NCBI RefSeq assembly: GCF_014650695.1
Contig: NZ_BMVL01000010.1
Span: 140,620-204,619, forward strand
DNA: 64,000 nt
From: Streptomyces avidinii
Lineage (GTDB): Bacteria > Actinomycetota > Actinomycetes > Streptomycetales > Streptomycetaceae
Reading direction: 5' to 3'
Shown: piece by piece, positions 49,644 to 57,733 of the stretch
How positions within the stretch are numbered: position 1 is the first letter of the stretch
Layout: each line of letters begins with the position of its first letter
Notes under the pieces: model-generated
The model's input: only the letters and a program-made list of their open reading frames with translations
What the model was told of the DNA's origin: nothing
Databases searched by the model: none
Made by a program: the position numbers and the translations under genes

Positions 49644-49932
49644 CGCCCAGGATGACCAGCGAGATCGAGACGAGTTTGAGGGTGGAGACCAGGTCGCCGA
49701 GGAAGACCATGCCGTAGATCGCCGTCCCGGCGGCCCCGATGCCCGTCCACACCGCGTACGCCGGGCCCACGTCCAGCTTCTTGAGCGCCAGCGTCAGCAG
49801 ACCGAAGCTGCCGAGCGCGAAGCACGCGAAGGCGACGGTCGGCCACAGCCGGGTGAACCCGTGGGAGAGCTTGAGGCAGACCGCGAAACCGGTCTCCAGG
49901 AGTCCCGCGACCACGACCAGCAGCCACGCCAT
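49609..49932 (-). CDS. Small multidrug resistance transporter (SugE/Gdx-like)
   Basis: 107 aa with four membrane helices, the size of EmrE/SugE. Glu 13 (GLLETGF) is the proton/substrate carboxylate of the family. KKLDVGPAYAVWTGIGAAGTAIYG contains WTGIGA, the mark of the SugE/Gdx subtype (guanidinium or quaternary ammonium export) rather than EmrE. Function as dimer. ATG 49932 has GGGGAGG upstream. I looked for a guanidine-II riboswitch upstream and did not find one. The gene overlaps the TetR gene tail to tail. Confidence 0.9.
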   Translation of the reverse strand: MAWLLVVVAGLLETGFAVCLKLSHGFTRLWPTVAFACFALGSFGLLTLALKKLDVGPAYAVWTGIGAAGTAIYGMVFLGDLVSTLKLVSISLVILGVIGLQLSGSAH

Positions 49933-49954
49933 GTCGAATGCCTCCCCGCGTCAC

Positions 49955-49969
49955 GTGACATTCCGTCAC
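49955..49969. promoter_or_regulatory. Operator-like palindrome upstream of the SMR gene
   Basis: GTGAC-ATTCC-GTCAC, a perfect 5-bp inverted repeat, lies in the leader of the SMR exporter, next to a CATAAT -10-like hexamer on the minus strand further upstream. It is a candidate site for the neighbouring TetR protein. Confidence 0.4.
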
Positions 49970-50035
49970 TTGGTGCGATTATGCATTTATCCAGACAGGG
50001 CCCTCGACAAACGCGGCCGAGCCCCGCCCGGACGG

Positions 50036-51046
50036 TCAGTCGCCCTCGCGGCGTTCGCGCGTCTCCAGCAGCCGCCGCAGCGAGTACAGCCGCGCCGGGT
50101 CCGCGTGGCCGTCCTCCACCCACTTGTCGAGCGCGCAGTCGGGCTCGTCGTGGCTGCACGCGCGCGGGCACTCCTCGGTCCCCGGCACCAGGTCCGGGAA
50201 GGCCAGGATCACCCGGGACGGGTCCACGTGGTGCAGGCCGAAGGAGCGCACACCCGGGGTGTCGATGACCCAGCCGTCACCGCTCGGCAGCGGCAGTGCC
50301 AGCGCCGAGGTGGTGGTGTGCCGGCCGCGGCCGGTGACCGCGTTGACGTGCCCGGTGGCGCGCTGGCGGCCCTTTGCGACGAGCGAGTTCACCAGGGTGG
50401 TCTTGCCGACGCCCGAGTGCCCGACGAAGGCGGTGATCCGGCCGTCGAGCCGCTCGCGCACCCGGTCGGCCGCGTCACCCGTGGCCAGTTCCTCGCGATT
50501 GGTCACCACGTAGTTCACGCCGAGCGTCGAGTAGATCTCCAGGATCTTGTCCGCGGAGGTCAGGTCCGACTTGGTGAGGACCAGCAGCGGTTCCAGCCCC
50601 GCGTCGTACGCCGCCACCAGGCAGCGGTCGATCATCCGGGGCCGCGGCTCCGGATCGGCCAGGGCCGTGACGATGGCCAGCTGGTCGGCGTTGGCGACGA
50701 CCACCCGCTCGTACGGGTCGTCGTCGTCGGCGGTGCGCCGCAGGACGGACCTGCGCTCCTCGATCCGCACGATGCGGGCCAGCGTGTCCTTCTTGCCGGA
50801 CAGATCACCGACGATCCAGACCCGGTCACCGACCACCGCAGCCTTGCGGCCCAGTTCGCGGGCCTTCATGGCGTGCACCGTGCGGTCCTCGACCAGGCAG
50901 GTCAGCCGTCCGCGGTCCACGGTGAGGACGAAGCCCTCGGCCGCGTCCTCGTGCTTGGGCCGGATGCTGGTCCGCGGCCGGTTGCCCTTGGGGTTGGGGC
51001 GCTGGCGGATGTCGTCCTCGTCGGTGTGCTTGCCGTACCTGCGCAT
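50036..51046 (-). CDS. rsgA: Ribosome small subunit-dependent GTPase RsgA
   Basis: 336 aa. A circularly permuted GTPase that checks 30S maturation. An N-terminal OB-fold (about 30-100) is followed by G motifs in permuted order: VVVANADQLAIVTAL (G4 side), LVLTKSDL, GHSGVGKTTL (G1, P-loop) and IDTPGVRSF (G3). The C-terminal zinc finger CPRACSHDEPDC is diagnostic. ATG 51046 starts 8 nt after the aroA stop, so aroA-rsgA is an operon. Confidence 0.95.
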   Translation of the reverse strand: MRRYGKHTDEDDIRQRPNPKGNRPRTSIRPKHEDAAEGFVLTVDRGRLTCLVEDRTVHAMKARELGRKAAVVGDRVWIVGDLSGKKDTLARIVRIEERRSVLRRTADDDDPYERVVVANADQLAIVTALADPEPRPRMIDRCLVAAYDAGLEPLLVLTKSDLTSADKILEIYSTLGVNYVVTNREELATGDAADRVRERLDGRITAFVGHSGVGKTTLVNSLVAKGRQRATGHVNAVTGRGRHTTTSALALPLPSGDGWVIDTPGVRSFGLHHVDPSRVILAFPDLVPGTEECPRACSHDEPDCALDKWVEDGHADPARLYSLRRLLETRERREGD

Positions 51047-51054
51047 GACGGGCC

Positions 51055-52437
51055 CTACGCTCCCGCACCCGCTCCGGGTGCCCCGGCCCCGCCGACGTCC
51101 CCGGCGAGCATGTCCGCCCACATCGCCGGGAAGTCCGGCAGGGTCTTCGCGGTCGTCGCCACGTTCTCGATCTGCACGCCCTTCACCGCCAGGCCGATCA
51201 CCGCGCCCGCGGTGGCCATCCGGTGGTCGTCGTACGTGTGGAACACGCCGCCGTGCATCCGGCGCGGCCGGATGTGCAGACCGTCGGCGGTCTCGGTGAC
51301 ATCGCCGCCGAGCGCGTTGATCTCCTTGGTCAGGGCGGCCAGCCGGTCGGTCTCGTGCAGCCGCAGGTGCGCGACACCGCGCAGCACCGACTCGGAGTCG
51401 GCCAGGGCCGCCACCGCCGCGATGCCCGGGGTGAGCTCGCCGACCTCGCTCAGGTCCACGTCGATGCCGTGGATCTTGCCGGTGCCGGTGAAGACCAGGC
51501 CCGCGTCGGTCAGCTCGCAGGAGCCGCCCATCTCCGTGAAGATCCGGCGCAGTGCGTCACCGGGCTGCGTGGTGCGGCGCGGCCAGTCCGGGACGGTGAC
51601 CGTGCCACCGGCGATCAGGGCCGCGGCCAGGAAGGGCTGCGCGTTGGAGAGGTCCGGCTCGACGACCATGTCGCGGCCCAGCAGCGCGCCGGGGGTGACC
51701 CGCCAGACGTTCTTCTCGCCGCCCGCCTCGGGGGTGTCGACCTGGGCGCCCGCCGCGCGCAGCATCTCCACGGTCATCCGGATGTGCGGCATCGACGGCA
51801 GGTTGCCGCCCACGTGCCGGACCTCGACGCCCTGGTTGAAACGCGGGGCGGAGAGCAGCAGCGCGGAGACGAACTGGGAGGAGTTGCTGGCGTCGATCTC
51901 GACCGTGCCGCCCTCCAGGGCCCCGCCGCCCAGGACGGTCATGGGCAGCGCGCCCCGGCCGTCGTCGTCGATACGGGCACCGAGGGTGCGCAGGGCGCTG
52001 ATGACCTGGCCGAGCGGGCGCTCGTAGGAGCGCGGGTCGCCGTCGAAGCGGATGTCACCGTCGGCGAGGGTGGCGACGGGCGGCAGGAAGCGCATGACCG
52101 TGCCCGCGTTGCCGACGTCCACGGTCGTCGGGCCGTGGAGGGCCGCGGGGATGACCCGCCAGGCCTCGCCGCCCACTGCGCCGTTGAGGGAACCGGCGGA
52201 GCTGGAGGAGACGGTCTCCTCGATGCCGACGCCCATCGCGCGCAGCGCGTCGGACATCAGCCGGGAGTCGCGCGAGCGCAGCGGGCGGCGCACCCAGCCG
52301 GGCTCGGAGGCGAGCGCGGCGAGCACGAGGGCCCGGTTGGTGACCGATTTGGAGCCCGGCACCGTGACGGTGGCGTGGACGGTCCCATCGGCGAGCGGAG
52401 CGGGCCAGAGGGCAGGGAGCGCGGGGGTCTCGGTCAT
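51055..52437 (-). CDS. aroA: 3-phosphoshikimate 1-carboxyvinyltransferase (EPSP synthase)
   Basis: 460 aa. Sixth step of the shikimate pathway, joining shikimate-3-phosphate and phosphoenolpyruvate. Substrate-binding motifs GSKSVTNR (Lys, Ser), GNAGTVMRF (the PEP loop), a GDPRSYERP segment, ASNSSQF and LHETDRL, with the terminal DDHRMAT, are all present. The C-terminus has an extra Gly/Ala tail (GGAGAPGAGAGA) of no apparent function. ATG 52437 is chosen; GTG 52446 is in frame but less well supported. First gene of the aroA-rsgA pair. Confidence 0.95.
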   Translation of the reverse strand: MTETPALPALWPAPLADGTVHATVTVPGSKSVTNRALVLAALASEPGWVRRPLRSRDSRLMSDALRAMGVGIEETVSSSSAGSLNGAVGGEAWRVIPAALHGPTTVDVGNAGTVMRFLPPVATLADGDIRFDGDPRSYERPLGQVISALRTLGARIDDDGRGALPMTVLGGGALEGGTVEIDASNSSQFVSALLLSAPRFNQGVEVRHVGGNLPSMPHIRMTVEMLRAAGAQVDTPEAGGEKNVWRVTPGALLGRDMVVEPDLSNAQPFLAAALIAGGTVTVPDWPRRTTQPGDALRRIFTEMGGSCELTDAGLVFTGTGKIHGIDVDLSEVGELTPGIAAVAALADSESVLRGVAHLRLHETDRLAALTKEINALGGDVTETADGLHIRPRRMHGGVFHTYDDHRMATAGAVIGLAVKGVQIENVATTAKTLPDFPAMWADMLAGDVGGAGAPGAGAGA

Positions 52438-52501
52438 GGCCCCCACTTTAGTGGCTTCCCCCGACCCCAGATCTTGATCCCGGTCCCGTCTCAGGGAGCG
52501 G

Positions 52502-53215
52502 TCACAGGTCGAGCAGCCAGCGGCCGCCGCCGATCAGCGAGCTCAGAGCGACCACGTGGAAGAAGAGCAGCCACACCACCGGGTGCAGGTGCGTGAGCCG
52601 GCCGAGCTGGTCGGCGTCGGAGTCGGGTGCCCCGCCGCCCCGGCGCTTGGCACCCAGCTCGAACACCGGCCGGACCCCGCCGAGCAGCAGGAACCACACG
52701 ACCAGGTACACAAAGGCGGCCTGCACCTCGGCCGGGGTCAGCCAGGACACCAGCAGGAAGGTTCCGCCGGTCAGTACCACCGTGAGTGCCCCGTAGGCGT
52801 TCCGGATCATCACCAGCATCGCCAGCAGCAGGGCGGTGGCCACCCACAGCAGCAGGGTGATCCGGTGCGCGGACAGCAGCGCCGCGCCGCCCAGCCCGAG
52901 CAGCGAGGGCGCCGTGTACCCGCCCGCGGCGGTCAGGATCATCCCGAGCCCGGTCGGCCGCCCCCGGCTCACGGTGACCCCGCTGGTGTCGGAGTGCAGC
53001 CGTATCCCGCTCAGGCGCCGCCCGGTCAGCAGCGCCAGCAGGCCGTGCCCGCCCTCGTGCGCGATGGTGATCGCGTTGCGTGACAGCCGCCACAGCGGGC
53101 GGGGTCCCACCGCTGCCAGGGCGACCAGACCCGTCGCGATCACCAGCCACCGGTCGGGCACGGCCTGTATGCCCGTGAGTCGGTCCCACAGGCCGGCCGT
53201 CGTGCTGCTGTCCAT
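52502..53215 (-). CDS. M50 family (site-2-protease-like) membrane metallopeptidase
   Basis: 237 aa with about six membrane helices. HEGGH (His 53, Glu 54, His 57) sits in a hydrophobic helix, the zinc site of intramembrane M50 proteases. A C-terminal Asp-containing loop (PVFELGAKRRGGGAPDSDADQLGRL) precedes the last helix; the usual NPDG motif is not evident, so the third zinc ligand is uncertain. No PDZ domain. Such short M50 proteins are common in actinobacteria with unknown substrates. It diverges from the SRAP gene over 79 nt. Confidence 0.85.
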   Translation of the reverse strand: MDSSTTAGLWDRLTGIQAVPDRWLVIATGLVALAAVGPRPLWRLSRNAITIAHEGGHGLLALLTGRRLSGIRLHSDTSGVTVSRGRPTGLGMILTAAGGYTAPSLLGLGGAALLSAHRITLLLWVATALLLAMLVMIRNAYGALTVVLTGGTFLLVSWLTPAEVQAAFVYLVVWFLLLGGVRPVFELGAKRRGGGAPDSDADQLGRLTHLHPVVWLLFFHVVALSSLIGGGRWLLDL

Positions 53216-53294
53216 AAGGTGGCGGACTCCTTGCGGTGGTGTTCCGGGGGCACCACCCAGCGGTAGCTGGGGGCGGCATGGCAGTGTGACAGCC

Positions 53295-54113
53295 ATGTGT
53301 GGACGGTATGCGGCGAGTCGTAGGCCCGAGGACCTCGTGGAGGCCTTCGGCATCGAGAAGTGGGAGCCGGAGGAGGCCCTGGCCCCCGACTTCAACGTGG
53401 CGCCGACGAAGGAGGTCCACGTGGTCCTCGACCGTCCCCTCAAAGACGCTTCGCACTCCCGTCCGGTTCGCCAGCTGCGCGTCCTGAAATGGGGGCTGGT
53501 CCCCTCCTGGGCCCAGAACCCCGACGGCGCCGCCCGGATGATCAACGCCCGGTCCGAGACCCTGCACGAGAAGCCCTCCTTCCGCCGGGCCTTCGCGCAG
53601 CGCCGCTGCATCGTCCCCGCCGACGGCTACTACGAGTGGGTCACCGCCCACGACGAGCGGCAGCTGGAGGTGGAGGGGAAGAAGAAACGGACCCGCAAGC
53701 AGCCCTACTTCGTGCTCCCGTCCGACGGCTCCGTCTTCGCCATGGCCGGGATCTACGAGTTCTGGCGCGACCGGACCCTGCCCGACGAGCACCCGCTCGC
53801 CTGGTGGGTCACCTGCTCCGTGATCACCACCGAGGCCGAGACCACCCCCCTGGGCGTGGCCCCCGCCGAGGGCCCGCGCTCGCTCTCCGAGATCCACCCG
53901 CGGATGCCGCTGATGCTGACCCCGGACCGCTGGGACGCCTGGCTGGACCCCGCGAACACCGACACCGAGGGCTCCCTGCGGGACCTGCTGGCACCGCCAC
54001 CGGGCGGGCTGATGCGCGCCTACCCGGTGTCCACGGCCGTGAGCAGCGTGCGCAACAACGGCCCCGAGCTGCTGACGGAGCTCGCCGCGCCGGAGGAGGC
54101 CACCCTCTTCTAG
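53295..54113 (+). CDS. SRAP-domain protein (HMCES/YedK family)
   Basis: 272 aa. These proteins crosslink to abasic sites in single-stranded DNA through the N-terminal cysteine. Cys 2 immediately after the initiator (MCGRY) is the catalytic residue, and FNVAPT, WGLVPSW, NARSETL, RCIVPADGYYEW (the conserved Glu) and IHPRMPL (the active His) complete the site. A Lys/Arg insertion (EGKKKRTRKQP) precedes a beta strand. Length and order fit the family. It adds a DNA-protection function to the repair genes of the window. Confidence 0.93.
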   Translation: MCGRYAASRRPEDLVEAFGIEKWEPEEALAPDFNVAPTKEVHVVLDRPLKDASHSRPVRQLRVLKWGLVPSWAQNPDGAARMINARSETLHEKPSFRRAFAQRRCIVPADGYYEWVTAHDERQLEVEGKKKRTRKQPYFVLPSDGSVFAMAGIYEFWRDRTLPDEHPLAWWVTCSVITTEAETTPLGVAPAEGPRSLSEIHPRMPLMLTPDRWDAWLDPANTDTEGSLRDLLAPPPGGLMRAYPVSTAVSSVRNNGPELLTELAAPEEATLF

Positions 54114-54150
54114 ACCGTCTCTCCCGATCCCGCCCGGCAGGATGGGACGC

Positions 54151-54807
54151 ATGACCACGCGTACCGAGAGTGTCGACACCACGGCGGGCGAGGCCCGCAT
54201 CACCTGGCACCGGGCGGTGAAGCCGAAGCCGAAGCTCGTGCTCGCCGTGAGTCACGGTGCCGGCGGTGGCATCGAGGCCCGCGACCTCCAGGCGCTGGCC
54301 GCCGCCCTGCCCGCCCGCGGGATCACCGTGGCCCTGGTCGAACAGCCCTGGCGGGTCGCCGGGAAGAAGGTCGCCGCCGCGCCCAAGGTGCTGGACGAGG
54401 GGTGGCGCGGGCTGTGGCCGGCGCTCACGGAGCCCGGGCTGCCGGTGGTCGCGGGCGGGCGCAGCGCCGGGGCCCGGGTGGCCTGCCGGACCGCGGCCGA
54501 GCTGGGCGCCGCCGGGGTGCTGGCACTGGCGTTCCCGCTGCACCCGCCGGGCCGGCCGGAGAAGTCCCGCGCCGGGGAGCTCACCGGGGCCGGCCGGCCG
54601 ACCCTGGTGGTCCAGGGCGGCCGGGACCCCTTCGGGCGGCCCGAGGAGTTCCCGGAGCCGGGCGGGCAGGACCCGTACGAGCTCGTGGAGGTCGCGTACG
54701 GGGACCACGGCTTCGCGGTGCCGAAGAAGGCGGACACCACCCAGGAGGACGCCCTCCTGACGATCACCGAAGCGGTGGCTGAGTGGCTCGGGCGGCTCCC
54801 CGTGTGA
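54151..54807 (+). CDS. Alpha/beta hydrolase fold protein (KANL3/Tex30-like)
   Basis: 218 aa. LVLAVSHGAGGG (oxyanion loop), LPVVAGGRSAGARVA (nucleophile elbow, GRSAG), TLVVQGGRDPFG (acid) and VAYGDHGF (His) are in proper order for a minimal, lid-less hydrolase. No signal peptide. The substrate is unknown. ATG 54151 has AGGATGGG upstream; ATG 54142 in frame is the alternative. Upstream of sigR by 123 nt but with its own transcription. Confidence 0.85.
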   Translation: MTTRTESVDTTAGEARITWHRAVKPKPKLVLAVSHGAGGGIEARDLQALAAALPARGITVALVEQPWRVAGKKVAAAPKVLDEGWRGLWPALTEPGLPVVAGGRSAGARVACRTAAELGAAGVLALAFPLHPPGRPEKSRAGELTGAGRPTLVVQGGRDPFGRPEEFPEPGGQDPYELVEVAYGDHGFAVPKKADTTQEDALLTITEAVAEWLGRLPV

Positions 54808-54855
54808 GGGCGCCCGCCCGGCACCCGGAGCGAGCCGAAAACGCGCCGGGCGCCC

Positions 54856-54882
54856 GGGAATGCCCTGCCCGCCCCCTCTGTT
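54856..54882 (+). promoter_or_regulatory. Sigma-R-type autoregulatory promoter of sigR
   Basis: GGGAAT (54856-54861), 18 nt, GTT (54880-54882), an exact fit to the SigR consensus, 49 nt upstream of the long start ATG 54931. It corresponds to the known induced sigR promoter (p2), whose transcript makes the extended protein. A possible constitutive promoter inside the extension (TATTCT at 55043-55048) is weak. Confidence 0.82.
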
Positions 54883-54930
54883 GTCTCGGATGTCGGAACG
54901 TACGGGAACTCGTCGGAGGAGAGGGAGCGC

Positions 54931-55740
54931 ATGACCCAGGTCATCAGCCAGAACCGTCGGCAGGCCGCTGACCTGGACTGGACCGTGCTGCCCGCGCCCA
55001 AGCGCAGCTCGCTTCGGGCGGCGGAGGGCCGGGAAGGTCGACTATTCTCCGATTCGAGCGGATCCGCTTTCGGAGCCGCCACGCTGTCGGAGGAGGTGGG
55101 TCCTGTCGCTGGGACCGACGAAGGCCACGCGGAGGAGACGACCCTGGAGCGCAATGCGCGCTTCGAACGGGACGCCCTCGGCTACCTCGACCAGATGTAC
55201 TCGGCCGCGCTGCGCATGACGCGCAATCCGGCCGACGCCGAGGACCTGGTCCAGGAGACGTACGCGAAGGCATACGCGTCCTTCCACCAGTTCCGCGAGG
55301 GCACCAACCTGAAGGCGTGGCTGTACCGCATTCTGACCAACACCTTCATCAACTCCTACCGCAAGAAGCAGCGTGAGCCCCAGCGCAGCGCCGCGGAGGA
55401 GATCGAGGACTGGCAGCTGGCGCGCGCCGAGTCGCACATGTCGACCGGACTGCGTTCCGCCGAGTCGCAGGCGCTCGACCACCTGCCCGATTCGGATGTG
55501 AAGGAAGCGCTGCAGGCCATTCCGGAGGAGTTCCGCATCGCGGTCTACCTTGCCGACGTAGAGGGCTTTGCGTACAAGGAGATCGCGGACATCATGGGTA
55601 CACCCATCGGTACGGTCATGTCCCGACTGCACCGTGGCCGCCGTCAACTCCGCGGAATGCTGGAGGACTACGCCCGTGAGCGCGGGCTGGTTCCCGCGGG
55701 CGCGGGAGAGTCGAACGACCGGAAAGGCTCGGGCTCATGA
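54931..55740 (+). CDS. sigR: RNA polymerase sigma factor SigR (thiol-oxidative stress), with 55-aa N-terminal extension
   Basis: 269 aa from ATG 54931 (GGAGAGGGAG upstream) or 214 aa from GTG 55096 (VGPVAGTDEGH). The difference of exactly 55 codons matches the stress-induced longer isoform described for S. coelicolor SigR, which is translated from the upstream promoter and rapidly degraded. Region 2 is seen in YLDQMYSAALRMTRNPADAEDLVQETY with FHQFREGTNLKAWLYRILTN; region 4 in PEEFRIAVYLADVEGFAYKEIADIMGTPIGTVMSRLHRGRRQL. The 3' end overlaps rsrA (ATGA). The protein is held by the redox-sensing anti-sigma factor RsrA and controls thiol homeostasis; two other sigma-R-type promoters occur in this window (moeZ, mrx1). 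Confidence 0.95.
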   Translation: MTQVISQNRRQAADLDWTVLPAPKRSSLRAAEGREGRLFSDSSGSAFGAATLSEEVGPVAGTDEGHAEETTLERNARFERDALGYLDQMYSAALRMTRNPADAEDLVQETYAKAYASFHQFREGTNLKAWLYRILTNTFINSYRKKQREPQRSAAEEIEDWQLARAESHMSTGLRSAESQALDHLPDSDVKEALQAIPEEFRIAVYLADVEGFAYKEIADIMGTPIGTVMSRLHRGRRQLRGMLEDYARERGLVPAGAGESNDRKGSGS

Positions 55741-56042
55741 GCTGCGGAGAGCCGCACGAGACAGAGTGCTCTGAGGTCCTGGATCACCTGTACGAGTTTC
55801 TCGATCAGGAGATGCCGGACAGTGACTGCACGAAGTTCGAGACGCACTTCGGCGAGTGCAATCCCTGTCTGGAGAAGTACGGCCTGGAACAGGCCGTGAA
55901 GAAGCTGGTGAAGCGCTGCTGCGGGTCGGACGACGTGCCGACCGACCTGCGGTCGAAGGTCATGGGCCGGATCGAGCTGATCAGGTCCGGTCAGGCGGTG
56001 CCCGACCACGACGTCACCGCCGACAATCCTGCTCCCGGCTGA
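55737..56042 (+). CDS. rsrA: Zinc-binding redox-sensing anti-sigma factor RsrA
   Basis: 101 aa, starting on the sigR stop (ATGA at 55737-55740), so translationally coupled. The ZAS motif HxxxCxxC is seen as HFGECNPC (His 37, Cys 41, Cys 44), together with Cys 11 the zinc site. Further cysteines at 3, 31, 61 and 62 match the positions in S. coelicolor RsrA. Oxidation of the zinc cysteines releases SigR. All residues needed for redox sensing are present. Confidence 0.95.
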   Translation: MSCGEPHETECSEVLDHLYEFLDQEMPDSDCTKFETHFGECNPCLEKYGLEQAVKKLVKRCCGSDDVPTDLRSKVMGRIELIRSGQAVPDHDVTADNPAPG

Positions 56043-56103
56043 CCCGCGTCGGTATCCGGTATTGGCGATCGGTGATCGGTAACCGGCCCGGAGATTGAAC
56101 AAC

Positions 56104-56152
56104 CGCCCCCGGAAGGGCAGTCCATTCACCCGAATGTGCTAATCCGGGGGCG
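56104..56152 (+). terminator. Candidate terminator after rsrA
   Basis: 10-bp perfect stem (56104-56113 with 56143-56152) with a 29-nt loop and no T-run. A weak but possible stop for the sigR-rsrA mRNA. The rest of the 227-nt gap (56043-56269) shows nothing I can name. Confidence 0.4.
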
Positions 56153-56269
56153 TCCGCATGGCCCAATGCGGAAAAATGGCCCGCCGCGCTCCGGGCCCCA
56201 CCTATTCTCCCCAATCGGTGCTGGTTCGATTCGGCACCCGGTGTGCACGGCACAGGGGAGGAGAGCGCC

Positions 56270-57733
56270 ATGCGGGCACTTCCGCCGGGGGCGCGCGCCT
56301 ACATCCTGTGCGCCGTCCTCGTGGCCGCCGCGTGCGTCACGCCCGCCCTCACGGATTCCGGTACGCCGTGGGCGGCCGTGGCCGTGCTGGCCGTTCTCTA
56401 CCTCGGCTGCGAACTGCTCAGGTTCTGCCCGCTGCCGGGCAGCCGGGTGCCCGAAGGCATCGGCTCCTTCCTCCCCGTGGTGCTCGCCGGCGTCTTCCTG
56501 CTGCCGCCCGCAGCCGCCGCGCTCGTGGCCCTGCCCGGCGCCTTCGCGGGGACCGTCGTCCAGCGGCCCGCGGGGGTGCGCCGGGTGTGGCACGCCGCGC
56601 AGCAGGCGACGGCCGCCTGGGTCGCGGGGCAGGCGTACGGGCTGCTGCGCGGCCCGGCCGCGCTCGGCGGCGGGCCCGCCGCCGGGTCCGGGCCTCCCGC
56701 GGCGCTCGCCGACTTCCCCTACGTACTGCTTCCCGCGGCCGTCGCCGCCGTCGCCTTCAGCCTCGTGCTCACCGCCCTGGACGGCGGCATCCTGGCCCTC
56801 GCCGAACGCCGGCCCGCCGCCACCGCCTGGAGCGGTCTCGCGACCCGGTCCCTCGCCCCGCACTGCGTCCACGGCCTCGCCGGACTGATGATGGCCGTGA
56901 TGTGGCGCAGCCCGTACGGGCTCCCGGCCGCGCTGCTCGTCCTGCTGCCGATGTACATCTCCTGCTGGCTCTTCGCCCAGTACCACCGCGAGCGCGGCGC
57001 CCACCGGGCCACCATCCGCGCGCTCGTCCACGCCGTCGACATCAAGGACCGCTACACGCGCGGCCACAGCGAGCGGGTGGGCCAGGCCTCCACGATGATC
57101 GCCCGCGAGCTGGGCATGACCGAGGACCGGCTGGAGACGGTGCGCATCGCCGGGATCCTGCACGACGTCGGCAAACTCGGCGTCCCCACCCGGCTGCTGC
57201 GCAAGGACGGGCCGCTCACCCCGCAGGAGCGCCGGATCATCGAGCTGCACCCCGAGTACGGGCACGAGATGGTGCGCGGCATCGGCTTCCTGGGGGAGGC
57301 CCGGTCCGCGATCCTGCACCACCACGAGAAAGTCGACGGCTCCGGCTACCCGTACGGGCTGACCGGCGAGCAGATCCCGGTACTGGCCCGCGTGGTGGCG
57401 GTGGCCGACGCCTTCGACGCGATGACCTCGACCCGCTCGTACAGCCGGGCCCGGCCGGTGCCGGTCGCCCTGGCCGAGCTGGAACGGTGCGCGGGGGCGC
57501 ACTTCGACCCGGCGATGGTACGGGCACTGGTCGAAGCGATCGGCCGGACCGGCTGGCACCCGGTGGTGACCTCGGACGAGGACCTCCAGGTGATCCCGGC
57601 GAGGGCCGCCCCCGCGGGGGACGAGGCGACGCCGGAGCCCGGTCCGGAGCCGGAGCGCCCCGGTGTGCCCGTGGGCCGGACGCGGCAGGGGGCGGGCCGC
57701 CGTGATGCCGACGGCACCGGGGCGGGCGCATGA
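56270..57733 (+). CDS. Membrane HD-GYP domain protein
   Basis: 487 aa. Up to seven membrane helices (about 1-240, e.g. AYILCAVLVAAACVTPAL, PVVLAGVFLLPPAAAALVAL) precede a cytoplasmic HD-GYP domain (about 250-440). HSERVG, HDVGKLGVP (HD at 298-299), HPEYGHEM, LHHHEKVDGSGYPYGL (the GYP motif) and DAFDAMTSTRSY complete the metal-binding set. Such domains hydrolyse cyclic di-GMP in the family, but activity depends on metals and is not proven here. ATG 56270 with GGGGAGGAG is chosen. Its stop overlaps the next gene's ATG (ATGA), forming a coupled pair. The C-terminal 50 residues are Pro/Gly/Glu-rich. Confidence 0.9.
   Translation: MRALPPGARAYILCAVLVAAACVTPALTDSGTPWAAVAVLAVLYLGCELLRFCPLPGSRVPEGIGSFLPVVLAGVFLLPPAAAALVALPGAFAGTVVQRPAGVRRVWHAAQQATAAWVAGQAYGLLRGPAALGGGPAAGSGPPAALADFPYVLLPAAVAAVAFSLVLTALDGGILALAERRPAATAWSGLATRSLAPHCVHGLAGLMMAVMWRSPYGLPAALLVLLPMYISCWLFAQYHRERGAHRATIRALVHAVDIKDRYTRGHSERVGQASTMIARELGMTEDRLETVRIAGILHDVGKLGVPTRLLRKDGPLTPQERRIIELHPEYGHEMVRGIGFLGEARSAILHHHEKVDGSGYPYGLTGEQIPVLARVVAVADAFDAMTSTRSYSRARPVPVALAELERCAGAHFDPAMVRALVEAIGRTGWHPVVTSDEDLQVIPARAAPAGDEATPEPGPEPERPGVPVGRTRQGAGRRDADGTGAGA

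Noticed and set aside
49933..50035. A guanidine-II (mini-ykkC) riboswitch in front of the SugE-like gene.
   Set aside because: Two small hairpins with ACGR loops are required; only an ATTCC-spaced palindrome is present, so a protein operator is more likely.
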